From NCBI RefSeq assembly GCF_014145675.1, contig NZ_JACGZW010000010.1:372001-436000 (forward strand): 64,000 nucleotides of DNA, written 5' to 3'. The notes beneath the pieces are model-generated. The model had not been told where the DNA came from. It ran no database searches and was given only the letters and a program-made list of their open reading frames with translations. The DNA comes from Amycolatopsis dendrobii (GTDB lineage: Bacteria; Actinomycetota; Actinomycetes; Mycobacteriales; Pseudonocardiaceae). This document shows positions 17,558 to 25,878 of this stretch, one piece after another. Position 1 is the stretch's first letter. Every line of letters starts with the position of its first letter. Both the position numbers and the translations under genes were made by a program.

Positions 17558-18367
17558 ATGCTGCTGGAGATCGCTACCAACGTCATCGCGAACGTCGTTT
17601 TCTGGCTCGGCTTAGGTCTCGCGGTCGCAGCGATGGCCCGTGTCGCGCAGCGGCGCTTCCGGGGCTTCTTCGGCTTGCGGACGAATCAGCAATTGATCGT
17701 CTGCCTGTCGAACCTGTGGACCGCCGCGGAAAGCTCCCGTCCCCGCGGCTATTCGATTTCCTTGCATGAACTGCGCGCATCCGAGGCGATTACGCGCCTG
17801 TTCGGCTCGGCGTCGTTCCGGCTGCCGGATCTGGTCCGCGGTCTGGTCGACGCGATTTACCTGGGACGTCACCGGTACGACTTCCGCACTGAGGTGAGCC
17901 CCTCGTCGAGCGACGACCCCAGGCACTTCTCCGGTCTCAGCGGCAACCTCATCGTCGTCGGCGCCGCTGCCCGCAACAGCATCCGGAGGCTGTATCTGCA
18001 GGAGAATCTGGTAAGCCTCAGAATTTCCAGCGAACACTCGGACGCAGGCGACGAGCAGTTGTCGCAGGAAGCGAAGTACGTTGAGGTGCTCAACGGAGCG
18101 GACCTCGGCCAGCTGGTCACGTCGGATTCCCTGGACCTCGCGGTCGTCGAGAAAGTGCACGACACCGCGCGCGGCACGACCGTGGTGTTTTGCCTGGGAC
18201 GTCGAGGAGACACGACGTGGGCGGCGACTGAATACCTTGCCCGCAACTGGCGATCCCTTCAACGGGAATTCGGCGACAGGCCGTTCGCGCTGTGCCTGGG
18301 CTTCCGCGACCCCGGCTACCAGTACGACTACCACCCGCCCCGGCGCCTGCTGACCTTGCGAGGCTGA
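17558..18367 (+). CDS. Membrane-anchored protein of unknown function
   Basis: 269 residues. One N-terminal transmembrane helix (IATNVIANVVFWLGLGLAVA) is followed by a soluble alpha/beta domain. The visible strand/loop features are QQLIVCLSNLW, LSGNLIVVGAAARNSIRRLY and TTVVFCLGRRGDTTWAATEY, which suggest a Rossmann-like or SLOG/TIR-like nucleotide-binding fold, but no catalytic motif is certain. The C-terminus ends in a His/Pro-rich tail. The start ATG has only a weak ribosome site. Its 5' region adjoins the TetR operators of the divergent operon. Confidence 0.65.
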   Translation: MLLEIATNVIANVVFWLGLGLAVAAMARVAQRRFRGFFGLRTNQQLIVCLSNLWTAAESSRPRGYSISLHELRASEAITRLFGSASFRLPDLVRGLVDAIYLGRHRYDFRTEVSPSSSDDPRHFSGLSGNLIVVGAAARNSIRRLYLQENLVSLRISSEHSDAGDEQLSQEAKYVEVLNGADLGQLVTSDSLDLAVVEKVHDTARGTTVVFCLGRRGDTTWAATEYLARNWRSLQREFGDRPFALCLGFRDPGYQYDYHPPRRLLTLRG

Positions 18368-18535
18368 CCGCGACGGACCTCCGGCACGAGCGCTTGCCGC
18401 CGCGCTTGCTCGGACGCCGTCGACGACGTGAACTTGGAGGCAGGTGGCGATCGACTGTTCCGTTGTCCACAGTGCACGTTCGTCGAAGGTTCGAGGCTCG
18501 TCTGAGTCCACGGGGCGATTGAGGAACAAGCGGGC

Positions 18536-18565
18536 CTCAAGCGGGGAGCAAAGCCCAGATCAGCG
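18536..18565 (+). repeat. Degenerate third copy of the tRNA-end/terminator repeat
   Basis: About 30 bases (TCAAGCGGGGAGCAAAGCCC and following) match the T-arm end, acceptor and terminator 5' arm of the repeat at 1528 with a few changes. The T-run and second hairpin arm are lost. It may be a relic of a further insertion at the same type of site. Confidence 0.4.
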
Positions 18566-18576
18566 GAGGGTCGGTC

Positions 18577-19722
18577 TCACCGCCGGTTTCGGCAAGCGAT
18601 GGCCTCGGCCCGCGACGCCTGCTCGGCGGGAACCGATCCGCGGCCGGTCTCGGGGGCTGGCTGCCATTTGTCCTCGAGACGGCCGAGTTTCCACACCCCG
18701 ATCGCGCACAGCCAGCCGCCAGCGAACAGTCCGGCGATGCCGAACCCCAGCCGGTTGACGTCGAGTCCGGTCACCCAGTCCCACAGCCCGCCGGTGAAGC
18801 CCAGTTTGCCGGCGAGGACGGAGAGAAGCTCGACCGTGCCGATGAGCAAGGCCGCGGCCACGGACAGGCCGGTCAGCGTGAGGTTGTAGTAGACCTTCCG
18901 CAGCGGCTGGGACAGCGCCCACCCGTATGCGAGGTTCATGAACGACCCGTCGATCGTGTCGAGCAGTGACATGCCCGCGGCGAACAGGACCGGCAGGCAC
19001 ATGACCGCGTACCAGGGGAGGCCCGCCCCGACGCTGGTGCCGGCCAGCACGAGCAGGGCGATCTCGCTGACGGTGTCGAAGCCGAGCCCGAACAGCACGC
19101 CGATCGGGTAGATCTGCCAGGGCCGGGAAACCGCGCGCATCGTCCGGCGGAGGATCCGGTTGAGGAAGCCGCGATTTTCGAGGTGGGTGTCCAGCGCGTG
19201 CTCGTCGTGCTCGCCGCGGCGCATCCGGCGGAAGACCCGCACGATGCCGGTCAGCACGACCAGGTTGACGATGCCGAGCAGCCACAGGAACCCGCCTGAG
19301 ACAAGGGTTCCGACCAGCCCGCCGTACTGCCGCAGCGGGGAATCGCCGTCGGTCAGCTCGATTCCCAGGGCCCGGACCCCGGAGGCGATCAGCAGGGTCA
19401 GGACGACCACCACCGTGGAATGCCCGAGCGAGAACCAGAACCCCACCGACAGCGGACGCTTGCCCTCGGCGATCAGCTTGCGGGTGGTGTTGTCGATCGC
19501 GGCGATGTGGTCGGCGTCGAACGCGTGCCGCAGCCCGAGCACGTAGGCGGTCACGCCGGTGCCGACGCCGAACACGCCCGCGCCGAGCCGGTAATGGCCG
19601 GGGACCACGACCAGCAGAAGCACCCCCCAGCCCACGAGGTGCAGCAGGGCGATGAAAGCGGCCATCCCGCCGACGTGTGTCCACTCGCGACGCGACAGCC
19701 GCGGACGCTGGGCCGAGCTCAT
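18577..19722 (-). CDS. Nickel/cobalt transporter, NiCoT (HoxN/NixA) family
   Basis: 381 residues, about eight transmembrane helices. The diagnostic metal-binding helix reads RHAFDADHIAAIDNTTR. The other family motifs are FSLGHSTVVV and LFGLGFDTVSEIALLVL. These permeases import Ni2+ or Co2+ for metalloenzymes. A ribosome site (GAGG) precedes the ATG at 19722. No hydrogenase, urease or cobalamin gene is in the window, so the destination of the metal is unknown. It is divergent from the methanol dehydrogenase gene across 444 bases. Confidence 0.93.
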   Translation of the reverse strand: MSSAQRPRLSRREWTHVGGMAAFIALLHLVGWGVLLLVVVPGHYRLGAGVFGVGTGVTAYVLGLRHAFDADHIAAIDNTTRKLIAEGKRPLSVGFWFSLGHSTVVVVLTLLIASGVRALGIELTDGDSPLRQYGGLVGTLVSGGFLWLLGIVNLVVLTGIVRVFRRMRRGEHDEHALDTHLENRGFLNRILRRTMRAVSRPWQIYPIGVLFGLGFDTVSEIALLVLAGTSVGAGLPWYAVMCLPVLFAAGMSLLDTIDGSFMNLAYGWALSQPLRKVYYNLTLTGLSVAAALLIGTVELLSVLAGKLGFTGGLWDWVTGLDVNRLGFGIAGLFAGGWLCAIGVWKLGRLEDKWQPAPETGRGSVPAEQASRAEAIACRNRR

Positions 19723-19845
19723 CGATGACCACCTCGATCAGGGGACTGGCAACGGCGACGACTGCGCGGTGCCGGACCGCGGCAGTTCGATCCGACCGTA
19801 GGTCCGCGCAGCGCGGCCGTTCGCCGTGCGACCGGTCGCGCCTTG

Positions 19846-19863
19846 CCTGTCCGGGTGGGCAGG
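19846..19863. promoter_or_regulatory. Palindromic operator copy 1 upstream of mno
   Basis: CCTGTCCGGGTGGGCAGG. It matches the site at 29309 in both outer halves (15 of 18) and differs only at the three central bases. It lies 320 bases before mno. Confidence 0.55.
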
Positions 19864-19960
19864 TGCGGTCGCCGGGTGCCTGCGGTATCCGCTGGGGGCG
19901 AGCCCGGGGACGGCGGATCAGGCCGCCGCCGCCCGGATTTCGCGCGGGAGGGCCGCGCGA

Positions 19961-19978
19961 CCTGACCGATCGGACAGG
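19961..19978. promoter_or_regulatory. Palindromic operator copy 2 upstream of mno
   Basis: CCTGACCGATCGGACAGG, an almost perfect palindrome. It differs at two bases from the site at 29309. A partial third half (GTCCGATCG) follows at about 19986. It is 115 bp from copy 1, close to eleven helical turns. Confidence 0.65.
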
Positions 19979-20166
19979 GTTGTCCCGTCCGATCGTGCGG
20001 AGCCGGGGCGCCGGTCGGTCGGGATCGGCCCGCGCCGGGTTCCCGGAACCGGCTGCGGTGCCTAGCTTTCCGGTTGTCCGTGCTCCGCCGGCCGCTTCCG
20101 CCGCCGGTCCCGGAGCAGCCGCCGCAGCACGCACGTCTCGGGCGTGCGGAGAGGACCAGGGCCATC

Positions 20167-21459
20167 ATGCAGGTCGACGAGCTGTTGAAACCGTTCCCCA
20201 TCAAGGAGTTCCACCCGTTCCCGCGGGCGCTGCTCGGCCCCGGCTCGCACGAGCTGATCGGGCCGGAAGCCCTCAAGATGGGTTTCAAGAAGGTGCTGGT
20301 CATGACTTCCGGCCTGCGCGGGACGGACATCGTGCACAAGATCGTGGAGTCGATGAAGTACCACGGTCTCGAGGTCGTCGTGTACGACCAGGTGGAGTCC
20401 AATCCCAAGGACTACAACGTCATGGACGCCGTGACGCTGTACCAGGAGAACAAGTGCGATTCGTTCGTCTCGATCGGCGGCGGCTCCTCGCACGACGCCT
20501 GCAAGGGCGCGCGCATCTCGGTGGCGCACGACGGCCGCAACGTCAACGAGTTCGAGGGCTTCAACAAGTCGGAGAACCCGAAGAACCCGCCGCACATCGC
20601 GGTTTCCACCACCGCGGGCACCGGCTCCGAGACATCGTGGGCGTACGTCATCACCGACACCACGACCGACCCGGAGAACCCGCACAAGTACGTGGCGTTC
20701 GACGACGCGTCGGTGACCACGCTGGCGATCGACGATCCGGTGCTCTACTACGACTGCCCGATCGACTACACCGCGCAGTGCGGGTTCGACGTGCTGGCGC
20801 ACGCTTCGGAGCCGTACGTGTCCCGGCTGAATTTCGAGCCGTCGCTGGGCAACGCGCTGCACGCGATCAAACTGACCGGGCAGAACCTGCGCGCCGCGGT
20901 GTGGAACGGCCAGGACCTGGCCGGGCGCGAGGGCATGATGTACGCCCAGTACATCGCCGCCCAAGCGTTCAACTCCGGCGGGCTGGGCATCATCCACTCG
21001 ATCTCGCATGCGGTGAGCGCGTTCTACGACACCCACCACGGCCTCAACAACGCGATCGCGCTGCCTCGCGTGTGGGCGTTCAACATGCCGGCGGCGTACA
21101 AGCGGTTCGCGGACATCGCCGAGGCGCTCGGCGTCGACACCTACGGCAAGACCGATGTGCAGGCTGCGGACGCGGCGCTGGCCGCGGCCGTCCGGCTGCT
21201 GCGCGACGTCGGCATTCCGGAGAAGTTCACCGATGTCACCGCTGATTCCTACTCGAAGAACCGGCTCGGCCAGGGCCCGACCAAGTACTACGAGCGAGCG
21301 AAGACGATCAAGGGCGACGACGCGGACGCAGACCGCATCACCAACCACGTCCTCGGCGACGCCTGCACGCCGGGCAACGCCAAGGAGTGCACGTTCGACA
21401 CGGTCCGACCGGTGGTCGACCACTGCCTCAACGGCGACCTCGACGACCTGCTCGGCTGA
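20167..21459 (+). CDS. mno: NDMA-dependent methanol dehydrogenase (nicotinoprotein, Fe-ADH family III)
   Basis: 430 residues, the normal length. The group III alcohol dehydrogenase motifs are visible: GGGSSHD at 104-110 for the nicotinamide cofactor, STTAGTGSET at 147-156, and metal ligands Asp208, His212, His281 and His291. Closest in character to methanol:NDMA oxidoreductases (Mno/Mdo/ThcE) of Amycolatopsis and Mycobacterium, which hold NAD(P)H tightly and oxidise methanol and other primary alcohols; mycofactocin is the proposed physiological acceptor. The ATG at 20167 follows AGAGGA. Downstream MoxR, VWA and MftM-like genes support the assignment. Two operator-like palindromes lie upstream. 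Confidence 0.92.
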   Translation: MQVDELLKPFPIKEFHPFPRALLGPGSHELIGPEALKMGFKKVLVMTSGLRGTDIVHKIVESMKYHGLEVVVYDQVESNPKDYNVMDAVTLYQENKCDSFVSIGGGSSHDACKGARISVAHDGRNVNEFEGFNKSENPKNPPHIAVSTTAGTGSETSWAYVITDTTTDPENPHKYVAFDDASVTTLAIDDPVLYYDCPIDYTAQCGFDVLAHASEPYVSRLNFEPSLGNALHAIKLTGQNLRAAVWNGQDLAGREGMMYAQYIAAQAFNSGGLGIIHSISHAVSAFYDTHHGLNNAIALPRVWAFNMPAAYKRFADIAEALGVDTYGKTDVQAADAALAAAVRLLRDVGIPEKFTDVTADSYSKNRLGQGPTKYYERAKTIKGDDADADRITNHVLGDACTPGNAKECTFDTVRPVVDHCLNGDLDDLLG

Positions 21460-21463
21460 TCCC

Positions 21464-21494
21464 GCGCGGCGGGGCCGGGGAGGCCCCGCCGCGC
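21464..21494 (+). terminator. Hairpin between mno and the MoxR gene
   Basis: 13-bp inverted repeat (GCGCGGCGGGGCC, 5-base loop) directly after the mno stop with no T-run. It may attenuate read-through or protect the abundant mno mRNA 3' end rather than fully terminate. Confidence 0.6.
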
Positions 21495-21522
21495 TTCCCG
21501 GCACCGACCTACCGGAGGCGAC

Positions 21523-22704
21523 GTGTCCACCGCATTCCCCGACCCCGCTCCGTTCGGCTCGATCGACGAGGTCGTCGACCGCTTCGCCGGCGCCGGCTAC
21601 ATCGCCGGCCGCCGTCTCGCGACCACGGTCTACCTCATGTGCACCCTGGACAAACCGGTGCTGCTGGAGGGGCCGGCCGGGGTCGGCAAGACCGAGCTGG
21701 CCAAGACGCTGGCGGAGGTCACCGGCCGCCGGTTGCTGCGCCTGCAGTGCTACGAGGGCCAGGACGAGACGAAGGCCTTGTACGAGTGGGACTACGGCAA
21801 GCAACTGCTCTACATCCAGATGCTGCGCGAAAAAATCGGCGACGTGATCGCCGACGCGCCGGACCTGGCCAGCGCGGTCGAACGCATCGACGCCCAGGAC
21901 AGCGTGTTCTTCTCCGACCACTTCCTCGCTCCGCGCCCGCTGCTGGACGCTGTACGCGGGGAAGAGCCCGCGGTGCTGCTGATCGACGAAGTGGACCGGG
22001 CGGACGAAGCGCTTGAAGCGGTGCTGCTGGAATGCCTTGCGGAGTACCAGGTTTCGGTGCCGGAGATCGGCACGTACACCGCGAAAGTCCCGCCGCTCGT
22101 AGTGCTCACGTCGAACAACACGCGCGACCTTTCCGCCGCGTTGAAGCGGCGCTGCCTGCACCTGTTCCTCGACTACCCGGATGCCGGACGCGAACTGGAG
22201 ATCCTGCGGTCGAAGAAAACCGGACTCTCCGACGCGGCCGCGCACACGCTTGTCGACGTGGTGCGGAAGCTGCGGGAGTTGCGGCTGCGCAAGAGCCCGA
22301 GCATCTCCGAGACCGTCGACTGGGCGCGCACCCTCGCGGTCCTCGGCGTCGAGGAGCTGTCGCCGGAGATCCTCGCGGAGACCGCGAACGTGGTGCTGAA
22401 GTACGAACGCGACCTCGGCCGGGCGCTGCGGGTGCTGCCGGATCTCATCGACCCGAACCGCGAACTGCCCGCCGAACTCCCGCACAGCCACGGCCACGGC
22501 CACGGGCATGGACACGGCCATGACCACGACGGCCATGCGCACCACGAGGACGACGGCGGGCGGGCGGCGCGGCAGGCCAAGGATCTGCCCGGCAGGCACG
22601 ACGAGAACTACTACGGTGCGCCGGGCTCGGGGCCCGCGCAGCGCACCGGCTCCGGGCAAGGCAGTCGGGCGTTCGAAGCGTTCACTCGCCGCCGTCCGGT
22701 CTGA
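21523..22704 (+). CDS. MoxR-family AAA+ ATPase with histidine-rich tail
   Basis: 393 residues. Walker A GPAGVGKT at 50-57, Walker B LLIDEVD near 150, sensor VLTSNNTRDLSAALKRRCL. MoxR ATPases work with VWA partners as chaperones for maturation or metal insertion; the name comes from methanol dehydrogenase activation. Around residue 320 there is a run of alternating His and Gly (HSHGHGHGHGHGHDHDGH) and then a disordered tail, which suggests metal binding. The GTG start follows GGAGG. The VWA gene starts 10 bases after the stop. It probably assists Mno assembly or metallation. Confidence 0.9.
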   Translation: MSTAFPDPAPFGSIDEVVDRFAGAGYIAGRRLATTVYLMCTLDKPVLLEGPAGVGKTELAKTLAEVTGRRLLRLQCYEGQDETKALYEWDYGKQLLYIQMLREKIGDVIADAPDLASAVERIDAQDSVFFSDHFLAPRPLLDAVRGEEPAVLLIDEVDRADEALEAVLLECLAEYQVSVPEIGTYTAKVPPLVVLTSNNTRDLSAALKRRCLHLFLDYPDAGRELEILRSKKTGLSDAAAHTLVDVVRKLRELRLRKSPSISETVDWARTLAVLGVEELSPEILAETANVVLKYERDLGRALRVLPDLIDPNRELPAELPHSHGHGHGHGHGHDHDGHAHHEDDGGRAARQAKDLPGRHDENYYGAPGSGPAQRTGSGQGSRAFEAFTRRRPV

Positions 22705-22714
22705 GGCGGCGGCG

Positions 22715-24226
22715 ATGGAGACCAGTCTGCACCGGTTCGTGCGCCTGCTGCGCTTGTTCGGCCTGCGCATGTCCGTTTCGGAGGCGACGGACGCGATGCG
22801 CGCGGCGGCACAGGACGGCGTGCTCGACGAACGCGGCACGCTGCGGGAAGCGTTGCGCATGACGCTGGTCAAGGACCAGCGCGACGACGAGTTGTTCGAG
22901 GAGGCCTTCGACGCCTACTTCTCGTTGCGGGAGATCGAGCGGCTGCGAGAGGAAACGGGGCACGGGCACGGCCACGACGACCTGGCCGACACCGGAGAAC
23001 TCGAGACCTTCACCGTCTCGCCGGAGCCGTCCGAAACGCCCGAACAGGGGCACAGCCACGGCAAACCGGCCGACATCCGCGACTATTTCGACCAGCAGGA
23101 CCTGGCTCAGCAGTACAACCTCCACCAGGAAGCCAACAAGATCGACCTGGCCGCGATGACCGACGAGATCGTGTTGTCGAAGGACAGCGCGACCGGCGGG
23201 ACGGCCGCGCCGAGCGTGCAGCTGGAGACGTCCTCGCTGCACAATGCCGGGGTGCCGGGCCAACTCGCGCCCGCGACGGGACGCAGGCTCGATGTCGAGC
23301 TGACCGTGGCGCAGGAGAGCGCGCTCCTCGGCTGGCTGAACGACAATGAGGACCGAGACGAGCAGGTGCCGCCGGCACTGGCCGGCGTACTGGAGAACCT
23401 GCCGGAACTGCTGCGGCGGCACCTGGAGAAGCTGGCCGAACTCGCCGAGACCGCGATGGAGACCCGCGTGGCGGAGGCGGCCCGGGCCGAACGGGTCGAC
23501 GAGCGTGAGCGCGCGCAACTGGAGGAGTCGTTGCGGCGCTTGGCGCACACTCTGCGCGGCGCGTTGACCAGCCGCAAGCGCAACACCTTGCGCGGCCGCG
23601 TGCACCCGGCCCGCACGATGCGACGGAACATGCGCTACGACGGCGTGCCGTTCCGCCCGGTGACGGTCACGCGGGCCGAGGACAAGCCGCGGCTGGTCGT
23701 ACTGGCGGACGTCTCGCTGTCGGTGCGCGCGACCGCGCGGTTCACCCTGCATCTGGTGCACGGCCTGCAGTCGTTGTTCGGGCAGGTGCGCACGTTCGCG
23801 TTCGTCGACGAGCCGGTCGAGATCACCGAGCTGTTCCAGGAACATCCGCTGGAGCGCGCGCTCGGCCTGGTCTTCGACGGCCTGCCCGCGGGCGGCCTGC
23901 TCGACGTCGACGCGAATTCCGACTACGGGCAGGCGTTCGAGCAGCTGGCGGAGGAGCACGGCGCGGCGCTGAACCGGCGCACGACGCTGCTGATCCTCGG
24001 CGACGGCCGCGGCAACGGCAACGATCCGAAGCTCGAAGTGTTCGAGGACATCACCCGCCGGGTGCGCCAGACCCTCTGGCTGACGCCGGAACCCCGCTAC
24101 TCGTGGCGGCTCGGCGGCTGCGATCTGCCCGCGTACGCGGAGTTCTGCGACGACGTGCAGGTCGTGGCGGACTTGGCCGGGCTGGACCGGGCCGCCTTCC
24201 GGCTGGCCGAGGAGGTGCTGGCATGA
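22715..24226 (+). CDS. VWA-domain protein, CoxE-like partner of the MoxR ATPase
   Basis: 503 residues. The C-terminal half is a VWA domain with an intact MIDAS start DVSLS at 332-336 and FDGLPAGG further on, as in the CoxE-like VWA family paired with MoxR. The N-terminal half is helical and charged and carries two short His-rich patches (GHGHGHDD near 82-89, GHSHGK near 112-117) echoing the tail of the ATPase. ATG 22715 was chosen because it begins the conserved helical part just after the moxR stop; a longer in-frame reading overlaps moxR. Its stop overlaps the next start (ATGA). Confidence 0.88.
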   Translation: METSLHRFVRLLRLFGLRMSVSEATDAMRAAAQDGVLDERGTLREALRMTLVKDQRDDELFEEAFDAYFSLREIERLREETGHGHGHDDLADTGELETFTVSPEPSETPEQGHSHGKPADIRDYFDQQDLAQQYNLHQEANKIDLAAMTDEIVLSKDSATGGTAAPSVQLETSSLHNAGVPGQLAPATGRRLDVELTVAQESALLGWLNDNEDRDEQVPPALAGVLENLPELLRRHLEKLAELAETAMETRVAEAARAERVDERERAQLEESLRRLAHTLRGALTSRKRNTLRGRVHPARTMRRNMRYDGVPFRPVTVTRAEDKPRLVVLADVSLSVRATARFTLHLVHGLQSLFGQVRTFAFVDEPVEITELFQEHPLERALGLVFDGLPAGGLLDVDANSDYGQAFEQLAEEHGAALNRRTTLLILGDGRGNGNDPKLEVFEDITRRVRQTLWLTPEPRYSWRLGGCDLPAYAEFCDDVQVVADLAGLDRAAFRLAEEVLA

Positions 24227-25143
24227 CGAGCACCGCACCGGTCGCCGCACCGCGCTGCCTCGACCCGTTGGCGCCCGCCCCCGCCGGCGCGTACTTCGCC
24301 CGCTTGCTCACCGTCGTCCGCGAAACCGGCGTCGGGGACGCGCGCGAACCTTTGGTGCGGAGCCGGCATTTCAGCCTGCACAAGGACGGACGCCGCGTGG
24401 AGCTGCGGCACCGGCTGCGCCCGGACCAGCTCGACAACGACCTGGCCGGCCTGCTGGCCGACGAGTTGTTCACGCCCGGCTGGCTTTCCGGGGCCGAGGT
24501 CTTCGAGCACGCCTTCACCGGGCTCGTGAAGTCCACTGTGGATGATCCGATGCGAGCGTGGCTGTGCTTCTACGACAACACGCTCGGCCGGATCCGGCAC
24601 TGCCTGCGCGGGGGAGCGGCCGACCTCCCCCCGCGCTCGGTCATCGCGGGGTTCGCCCCGGTGTACGAGCACGCGCTGCGCCTCACCCCGCCCGGGCGAG
24701 TGCTGGATCTGGGGTCCTGCTTCGGGTTCTTCGCGCTCCTGCTGACCGAGCGCGGCCGCAACGAGGTCGTCGCCTCGGATGTGTCCGCCGGCGCTATGCA
24801 CCTGCTGGACGCGGTCGCGGCGCGTCGGGGACACCCGCTCGAGACATTCGTGTGCGATGCCGCCCGGATGCCGTTGCCGGACTCGTCGGTCGACACCGTG
24901 ACGCTGCTGCACCTGCTGGAACACCTCGACGCCGACGCGGGGGAGGAAGTGGTGCGCGAGGCGACGCGGCTGGCACGCGGTCCAGTCGTGATCGCGGTGC
25001 CGTTCGAGGACGAGCCCGCCGAGGCGTACGGCCATGTCCGGGTGTTCGACCTGCCCGCGCTGCGCCGGCTCGGCGCACGGTCGGGCCGGCGGTTCTCCGT
25101 GCACGAACACCACGGCGGATGGCTGGTCCTGCATCCCCGCTGA
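24223..25143 (+). CDS. mftM: Mycofactocin-glycan methyltransferase (MftM-like)
   Basis: 306 residues. A helical N-terminal part of about 130 residues (HFSLHKDGRRVELRHRLRPD ... FYDNTLGRI) precedes a class I SAM domain with motif I VLDLGSCFGFFALLL and the LLHLLEHLDAD strand. In Mycobacterium smegmatis a methyltransferase of this layout in the mno locus, MftM, methylates the oligoglucose chain of mycofactocin. The same neighbourhood here and the long specific N-terminus support that call. ATGA overlap with the VWA gene gives the start. Other mycofactocin biosynthesis genes are not in this window. Confidence 0.72.
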   Translation: MTSTAPVAAPRCLDPLAPAPAGAYFARLLTVVRETGVGDAREPLVRSRHFSLHKDGRRVELRHRLRPDQLDNDLAGLLADELFTPGWLSGAEVFEHAFTGLVKSTVDDPMRAWLCFYDNTLGRIRHCLRGGAADLPPRSVIAGFAPVYEHALRLTPPGRVLDLGSCFGFFALLLTERGRNEVVASDVSAGAMHLLDAVAARRGHPLETFVCDAARMPLPDSSVDTVTLLHLLEHLDADAGEEVVREATRLARGPVVIAVPFEDEPAEAYGHVRVFDLPALRRLGARSGRRFSVHEHHGGWLVLHPR

Positions 25144-25183
25144 CTGCCGCGCAGGCGGTGCGCGGCGACCGAAGGAGGAAGTG

Positions 25184-25825
25184 ATGACTGCAGCGGAAAT
25201 CGAAGTTCCCGTCTCGCACGCGGCGCCGGAACCGGACCCGGCGTCCGGCCCGCTCGGCGGCGATCCCGCCCTGATCGGCGTGCCGACCTTCCTCGTCGGG
25301 TCGATCGCGCTGGGGCTCGCCCTGGTCGGTTTCGTCCCGGCCGCCGCGGTCGGCGCGCCGCTGGCGATCATCCTCGTCGCCACCGGGATCGGCCAGCTGG
25401 TGTCCGCGGTGTGGGCGGCGGCGCTCGGGCAGAGCGCCGTCGCGTGCATTTTCGGCGTCTTCGCCGGATTCTGGCTCAGCTACGCGGTGCTGGTGTTCGG
25501 CTTGCTGCACAACTGGTTCGCGGTCCCGGCCGCCGAGGCGGTGCCGACCCAGGAGCTTTTCCTGATCTCGTGGCTGGTCACCATCGTTCTGCTCACGCTC
25601 GTCACGCTGCGGTTGCCGTTGGCGTTCACCGCGCTGTTCGTGCTCGTCGATGTCGCGCTCGCCCTGGTTCTGACGGCGACAGCACAGGGCTCCGCGACGC
25701 TGCAGACGGCGGGCGGCATCGGGGTGTTCGCGTTCGTCGCGGTCGGCGTCTACCTGTTCTTCCACGTCGCCTCGCTGGCTACCGGAGGAAAGGGGCTCCC
25801 GCTGGGCCGCCCGCTGGTCGGCTGA
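25184..25825 (+). CDS. Acetate uptake transporter, AceTr/GPR1-FUN34-YaaH family
   Basis: 213 residues with six predicted transmembrane helices after a short acidic N-terminus. The opening helix carries GDPALIGVPTFLVGSIALGL, comparable to the N-terminal NPAPLGL-type motif of this family, and narrow Gly/Ala-rich helices follow. Family members (SatP, Ato) carry acetate or succinate across the membrane. A strong ribosome site (GGAGGA) precedes the ATG. It ends the mno-side transcription unit; a C2 acid transporter fits a locus oxidising short alcohols. Confidence 0.82.
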   Translation: MTAAEIEVPVSHAAPEPDPASGPLGGDPALIGVPTFLVGSIALGLALVGFVPAAAVGAPLAIILVATGIGQLVSAVWAAALGQSAVACIFGVFAGFWLSYAVLVFGLLHNWFAVPAAEAVPTQELFLISWLVTIVLLTLVTLRLPLAFTALFVLVDVALALVLTATAQGSATLQTAGGIGVFAFVAVGVYLFFHVASLATGGKGLPLGRPLVG

Positions 25826-25834
25826 ACCCGGTCT

Positions 25835-25875
25835 GGCCGGTCCGTCGCGTGGGTATCGTCCGCGGCGGACCGGCC
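25835..25875. terminator. Bidirectional terminator between acetate transporter and response regulator
   Basis: GGCCGGTCCG pairs with CGGACCGGCC across a 21-base loop, between two convergent genes only 53 bases apart. Confidence 0.6.
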
Positions 25876-25878
25876 GTC

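Noticed and set aside
18577..19722. Nickel transporter as part of a hydrogenase or urease locus
   Set aside because: No nickel-enzyme genes are in the 64 kb; the neighbours are unrelated or belong to alcohol oxidation.
22480..22545. Short tandem DNA repeat or CRISPR-like unit in the MoxR gene
   Set aside because: The repetition comes from alternating His/Gly codons inside the reading frame. No CRISPR array is present anywhere in the window.
20167..25825. Full mycofactocin biosynthesis locus
   Set aside because: Only the glycan methyltransferase-like gene and dependent dehydrogenase are here. No MftA-F-like gene was found.
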